A stretch of DNA of 64,000 bases, taken from positions 148,670 through 212,669 of the forward strand of contig CAUYUJ010017862.1 in assembly GCA_963575745.1 (NCBI GenBank), given 5' to 3'. Under the pieces are notes generated by a model. The model was not told where the DNA came from. It saw only the letters and a program-made list of their open reading frames with translations, and made no database searches. This DNA is from Prorocentrum cordatum. Taxonomy: Eukaryota; Sar; Dinophyceae; Prorocentrales; Prorocentraceae. Positions 60,720-64,000 of the stretch are shown here, piece by piece; position 1 is the stretch's first letter; each line of letters starts with the position of its first letter. A program made the position numbers and the translations under genes.

Positions 60720-63653
60720 TCAGGGGCGCTGGGGCGCGCCTTGTTCCTCCCCGCGGTGATCAGGAGGAACGTCCACTGGTTGCTGAAGACGTGCATCAGT
60801 GGGTACTCGAGAGCGATGTATGTCGTCAGCTCCACCTTGCTCAACAGCCTGGCTTGACGACCATTCGCCGCTCGTGGTGGCGACTCCACCTCTCGTCTTC
60901 TCATCACGTGTGCGACTATCTTCAGTAAGAGGCGGAACACGAGGGTACAAGAATTGTCTCCCATACTTCCGAGCTGGCATTTTGTGCACCGTGCTCCTGT
61001 CAGTGTCCTCTTCCCCTGAACGAAATGCCTGCTGAGCCGCGTCTGAAGGTACCTCATCTTCAACATCTGCAACATCCAGACCTTCACCGTCGCGATGTTC
61101 ATCTCCACGGCCGACCTCCTCCGCTAGTTGTTGTACAACCTCGAGTCCGTACTTGGCTAACTCTTCCTGGTATTGTTCTTCTTGTTCTTCTCTGGCTACC
61201 TTTCTGTCATGCATCAGAAGGCTGATTTCCTCCTCTTGAATGGCCTCAAGTTCAGCTGCTACTTCCAGATCATACCTTTGAGCTGCGTCCATGATGTCTT
61301 CTGCCGAAACTGCGTCTGCAGAGTCCATCGTAGTGGAATAACGATTTGGAGGCACATCACGAGAAACTTCAGCCGATAGTTCAGGTACCGCCGTCGGTGA
61401 AGAGTGCACAGAGTCAACTTGAACTTCTTGTCGGTGCTCGGCTCGTTGCTGTGCCTCACGCTGCTCTGCATCCTTGTATTCTGCATTCCGAACCACTGAC
61501 ATCCGCACCTCTTCAAATGCATAGACCTGCCGTTCCGCACGTAGCCATTCTTGAAAGTCAGCTTCTTCCTGCTGTCGAGCAGCGTCCTCATCAGCAAGCG
61601 CAGCATCCACTGCCCTGGTCATGGTAGAGGGTGGTGAGGAGTAAATTGAAGAACATAACGGCGAACCCGCCATATACCTCTGGCACTCGTAGTCGATGTA
61701 CATCTCGCTGTCGCGCTCAGCCTGCCTCTTCTGCAAAAGCAATTCGGCTTCAAACTTCTCAGTCTCGTTCTCCACGCTGCTGCCAAGCTGAACTCTGGAT
61801 ACTCCTGTCTTACCATATGGGTTCGTCCGATTCGATCGCGGGGTAATTCCTTTCCCTTTTTGAGCACGAAGCCGTCCGATCTCACCTTCATATTGCTGCG
61901 TACGAGCCTCTGCTGACCGGACTGCTTCAACGAGCTGTTGTTGTCGTACTTCATCTTGTTGCCGCTGCTCCGCTAATTCAAGCCACACCTTCTGGTACTG
62001 CTCGTCGTTCTCGGCCTTCATCTCCTGCACCTCTCTGAGTTCACAAGCCACTCTTGCCATCTGACTTCGCTTCCACTGCTCCATATCCTCGGTATCTTTC
62101 TGATGTTTGGCTTTGTCCATCTCGATGAATGCCTGACGCTGTTCGTCGACCTCCTCTGAACGACGCTGGAGCTGATGCATGATCATCGTGATCTTGGCCA
62201 TCTCCTCCTGCCCAAAGCGCTGTACTTCCATTTCACGGCTTGCAAGTTGCTGCCTCTGGTGCTCCAATTCCTGTTGCTCTCCGCTATGTTCCCGACGGCC
62301 GCGCTCGATCTGGACCTGCAACTGCCTGTTCTGCTGCTGTAACATTAGGTTGTGCTGATGAGCTGCTGCCGCCGCCCTCTGCTGCTCCAGCCATTCGTTG
62401 TGTCTGGCCGCCTTACACTCGCTCTCGTAAACCTTGGCCTGCTCCTTCGTGAGTAGTTCCGTCCTCGGCGCTGACTTGGCCACCGATGTTGCCGCCACTG
62501 AACTGCTGCTGTCAACCGTCATGTAGCAATCAGCTTCCCTGCGAGGTGGCTGCGGCGTCACCTGGGATGGCGGTATCCGCGGAGCTGCTGTCGTCGGCGC
62601 TTGTGTAGCTGGGGTCTGCATCTGCTCTGGCATCTGTAACCCAACTGGAAGAGGCTGCGGCGTCTTCTGAGCACTAGATGAGGGCATCGATGCATACGAC
62701 AAAAGCGCAGATCTGTGTGACGAACTCCCAGGCATACTTCCTGCTGTCGTACGTGCGCTAGTGCCACCGTATGGATCCATTCTGACTGGCGAAGTTGAAG
62801 GTCGACGGGCATCGTCCTGCGCTGGGTTCTGCACTCCTAGCTGCTGTACTGTGCCTAGACCTCTGGAGACCTGCCCTTGCGGCTGTCTCAAGGAGGCCTG
62901 GCAGCGCAGATGTTTGCCGTCCACAATTGGCGTTGGCGTTGGATCACGTCTGGAAGGAAGTGGCGGCGGCGGTGGTGGCGGTGGTGGTGGTGGTGGAGGC
63001 TGTTCTTCATCACCTGCTCGAAGATCTTTCTGAAGCGCCACCCTCCTGTCGTGGCCGATATCCACTTCAGTACTTGATAATTCTGTTGTATCTGCCTCTC
63101 CTTCAGCTGCCTCCCGAAGCAAATCATGGTAGTAGTCCAGCAACGTCTCTTCATAGAGCGCTTCCTGTTTCAGTGTGTCTATCTTACCCTCGATCTTATG
63201 CAGCTTCTCTTCCGTCTTCGTAATGTTATCCTTCGCCTCACGCCGTTGAATTGCACAAGGTTTGAGTTGCCACATCATCCATTTCATGACACTCAGCTCC
63301 TTCTCTTGAGTGATCACGCATGTTCCCAAACGCCGCCCATGTACGATGACTTCTGCCGTTCTATGCATTCTTTCCTCCAAAGATTTCCGATACTTGGCTA
63401 CGTCTGACTTCGGCGGTGGGCTGTACATGGCGTGATTCAAGGCGTACTTGCTCGTGCTCATCATCGTCTCCTCGAGAACTTTGGCAATCTCATTCCTGAA
63501 AGTGGCGCTATCTCGATCACGTCGACGCTGGTCCGCTTGCTTCTGCATCTGCTTCCTCCAAGTATTATTACAACTCTTCTTCGCACACTGCCATGAAGCT
63601 GGTTCATTGCTCTGGCCACAATCGATGCACGTCCATTTGCCTGGCTTCGCCAT
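60720..63653 (-). CDS. LINE C ORF1: zinc finger, coiled-coil RNA-binding protein
   Basis: I choose the ATG at 63653. The frame stays open about 100 Arg-rich codons further upstream without an ATG. The protein begins MAKPGKWTCIDCGQSN and has W-x-C-x2-C-x3-N-x6-C-x4-C, close to the RanBP2-type zinc finger (Cys9, 12, 23, 28). Then come a Lys/Glu-rich helical region, a proline run encoded by GGT/GGC repeats at 62960-63000, a Ser/Pro/Gln/Thr-rich segment, a long Gln/Glu/Arg coiled coil (about residues 430-640) and an acidic C-terminus. It is likely the RNA-packaging partner of ORF2. The ORF2 frame is open across its stop. Confidence 0.8.
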   Translation of the reverse strand: MAKPGKWTCIDCGQSNEPASWQCAKKSCNNTWRKQMQKQADQRRRDRDSATFRNEIAKVLEETMMSTSKYALNHAMYSPPPKSDVAKYRKSLEERMHRTAEVIVHGRRLGTCVITQEKELSVMKWMMWQLKPCAIQRREAKDNITKTEEKLHKIEGKIDTLKQEALYEETLLDYYHDLLREAAEGEADTTELSSTEVDIGHDRRVALQKDLRAGDEEQPPPPPPPPPPPPPLPSRRDPTPTPIVDGKHLRCQASLRQPQGQVSRGLGTVQQLGVQNPAQDDARRPSTSPVRMDPYGGTSARTTAGSMPGSSSHRSALLSYASMPSSSAQKTPQPLPVGLQMPEQMQTPATQAPTTAAPRIPPSQVTPQPPRREADCYMTVDSSSSVAATSVAKSAPRTELLTKEQAKVYESECKAARHNEWLEQQRAAAAAHQHNLMLQQQNRQLQVQIERGRREHSGEQQELEHQRQQLASREMEVQRFGQEEMAKITMIMHQLQRRSEEVDEQRQAFIEMDKAKHQKDTEDMEQWKRSQMARVACELREVQEMKAENDEQYQKVWLELAEQRQQDEVRQQQLVEAVRSAEARTQQYEGEIGRLRAQKGKGITPRSNRTNPYGKTGVSRVQLGSSVENETEKFEAELLLQKRQAERDSEMYIDYECQRYMAGSPLCSSIYSSPPSTMTRAVDAALADEDAARQQEEADFQEWLRAERQVYAFEEVRMSVVRNAEYKDAEQREAQQRAEHRQEVQVDSVHSSPTAVPELSAEVSRDVPPNRYSTTMDSADAVSAEDIMDAAQRYDLEVAAELEAIQEEEISLLMHDRKVAREEQEEQYQEELAKYGLEVVQQLAEEVGRGDEHRDGEGLDVADVEDEVPSDAAQQAFRSGEEDTDRSTVHKMPARKYGRQFLYPRVPPLTEDSRTRDEKTRGGVATTSGEWSSSQAVEQGGADDIHRSRVPTDARLQQPVDVPPDHRGEEQGAPQRP

Positions 63654-64000
63654 GCTTGAATGATGCGCCGCCAAGATCTTCTGCGCCTTTGTGACCCTGA
63701 GGAGTATCCTGGCCTGAGCACGTAGTCGCCGCTGACGACGATGTGCGGCGCCCTCAGGGCGCTTGGCCGTCTGGCCTGCTCCTGGAGCGGCCCACCGCGC
63801 GCCTCGCGCGCAGCCTGGCCCGCCGCGGGCTGCCGCCAGGGGCTGCCGCCGCTGCGAGGGATGTGGGGGGTCCTCCCCCTCGCTGCAGCCCCTATCGCGG
63901 CCGCCGCGCTGCCGCCCGCCCACGCGTGGGGCGGCGTCCGCCCCACCCCGAGTGGGCAAACGGCTCCCCTCCTCCTCCTCCTCCCCCCCCCCTCCCCCTC
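63654..64000 (-). other. LINE C upstream region
   Basis: GC-rich, with the ORF1 frame open but no upstream ATG, so it is taken as 5' UTR. A CGCGCG-cct-CGCGCG hairpin lies at 63796-63810 and a TCC/C-rich tract at 63967-64000 ends the window. No promoter is recognisable. Confidence 0.45.

Larger units (their letters stand above)
54982..63653 (-). mobile_element. LINE C: apparently intact two-ORF non-LTR retrotransposon
   Basis: ORF1 (977 residues) and ORF2 (1894 residues) are both uninterrupted on the minus strand, separated by 53 bases. ORF2 order is RNase H, endonuclease, RT, two zinc fingers, MTase-like domain, the same as LINE A. All checked catalytic residues are present, so this copy could be recent and possibly active. 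The 5' UTR runs toward the window end. The 3' end is not defined. Confidence 0.9.

Noticed and set aside
1-64000. CRISPR arrays, tRNA or rRNA genes, spliced-leader genes
   Set aside because: I looked for regular repeat-spacer arrays, cloverleaf-like segments and the 22-base dinoflagellate spliced-leader sequence and saw none. The T-arm-like GGTTCGAACCC at 22310-22420 lacks the other tRNA arms.

Overview
The window looks like nuclear DNA of a dinoflagellate-like protist. I infer this from the retroelement families and their coding style (a copia-type element with a dinoflagellate-style Gag and integrase, a tyrosine-recombinase element, and LINEs with embedded RNase H), from the high GC content and very dense simple repeats, and from the absence of any recognisable host gene. 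The genus cannot be decided from sequence alone. A run of 100 N (7216-7315) shows that this is a draft assembly.

Layout. (1) 70-7200, plus strand: LINE A, a frame-broken LINE ordered RNase H, AP-type endonuclease, reverse transcriptase (RT), C2H2 zinc finger, methyltransferase-like (MTase-like) domain. (2) 7320-14180, minus strand: LINE B, with zinc-finger ORF1, endonuclease, RT and a C-terminal RNase H; it meets LINE A tail-to-tail across the N gap. (3) 12735-37696: a tandem duplication of about 12.4 kb. Each unit holds the 5' part of LINE B plus a degenerate Ty1/copia-type element of about 10.9 kb (Gag, protease, MTase-like domain, integrase, RT, RNase H). Both copia copies carry the same stops and frameshifts and the same 1.1-kb foldback-like insertion in RT. 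(4) 37677-43100: purine and pyrimidine tracts, minisatellites and a nested pentanucleotide satellite. (5) 43490-48620, plus strand: a degenerate DIRS-like element (Gag-like, RT, RNase H, tyrosine recombinase, MTase-like domain). (6) 49100-54980: non-coding sequence with dispersed repeats and a probable Tc1/mariner-type MITE. (7) 54982-63653, minus strand: LINE C, an apparently intact two-ORF LINE (977 and 1894 residues) with every catalytic residue I could check in place.

The most striking observations are these. A domain with a P-C-x-x-W ... E-N-P ... D-Q-C-x-x-G signature recurs in four different retroelement lineages (LINE A, LINE C, copia, DIRS-like). It resembles cytosine-5 methyltransferase motifs. 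The copia LTR contains an 18-nt exact match, inside a longer similarity, to the branch-site-recognition region of U2 snRNA. RNase H sits N-terminal to the endonuclease in two of the LINEs. All family calls are pattern recognition by eye, with no database search.
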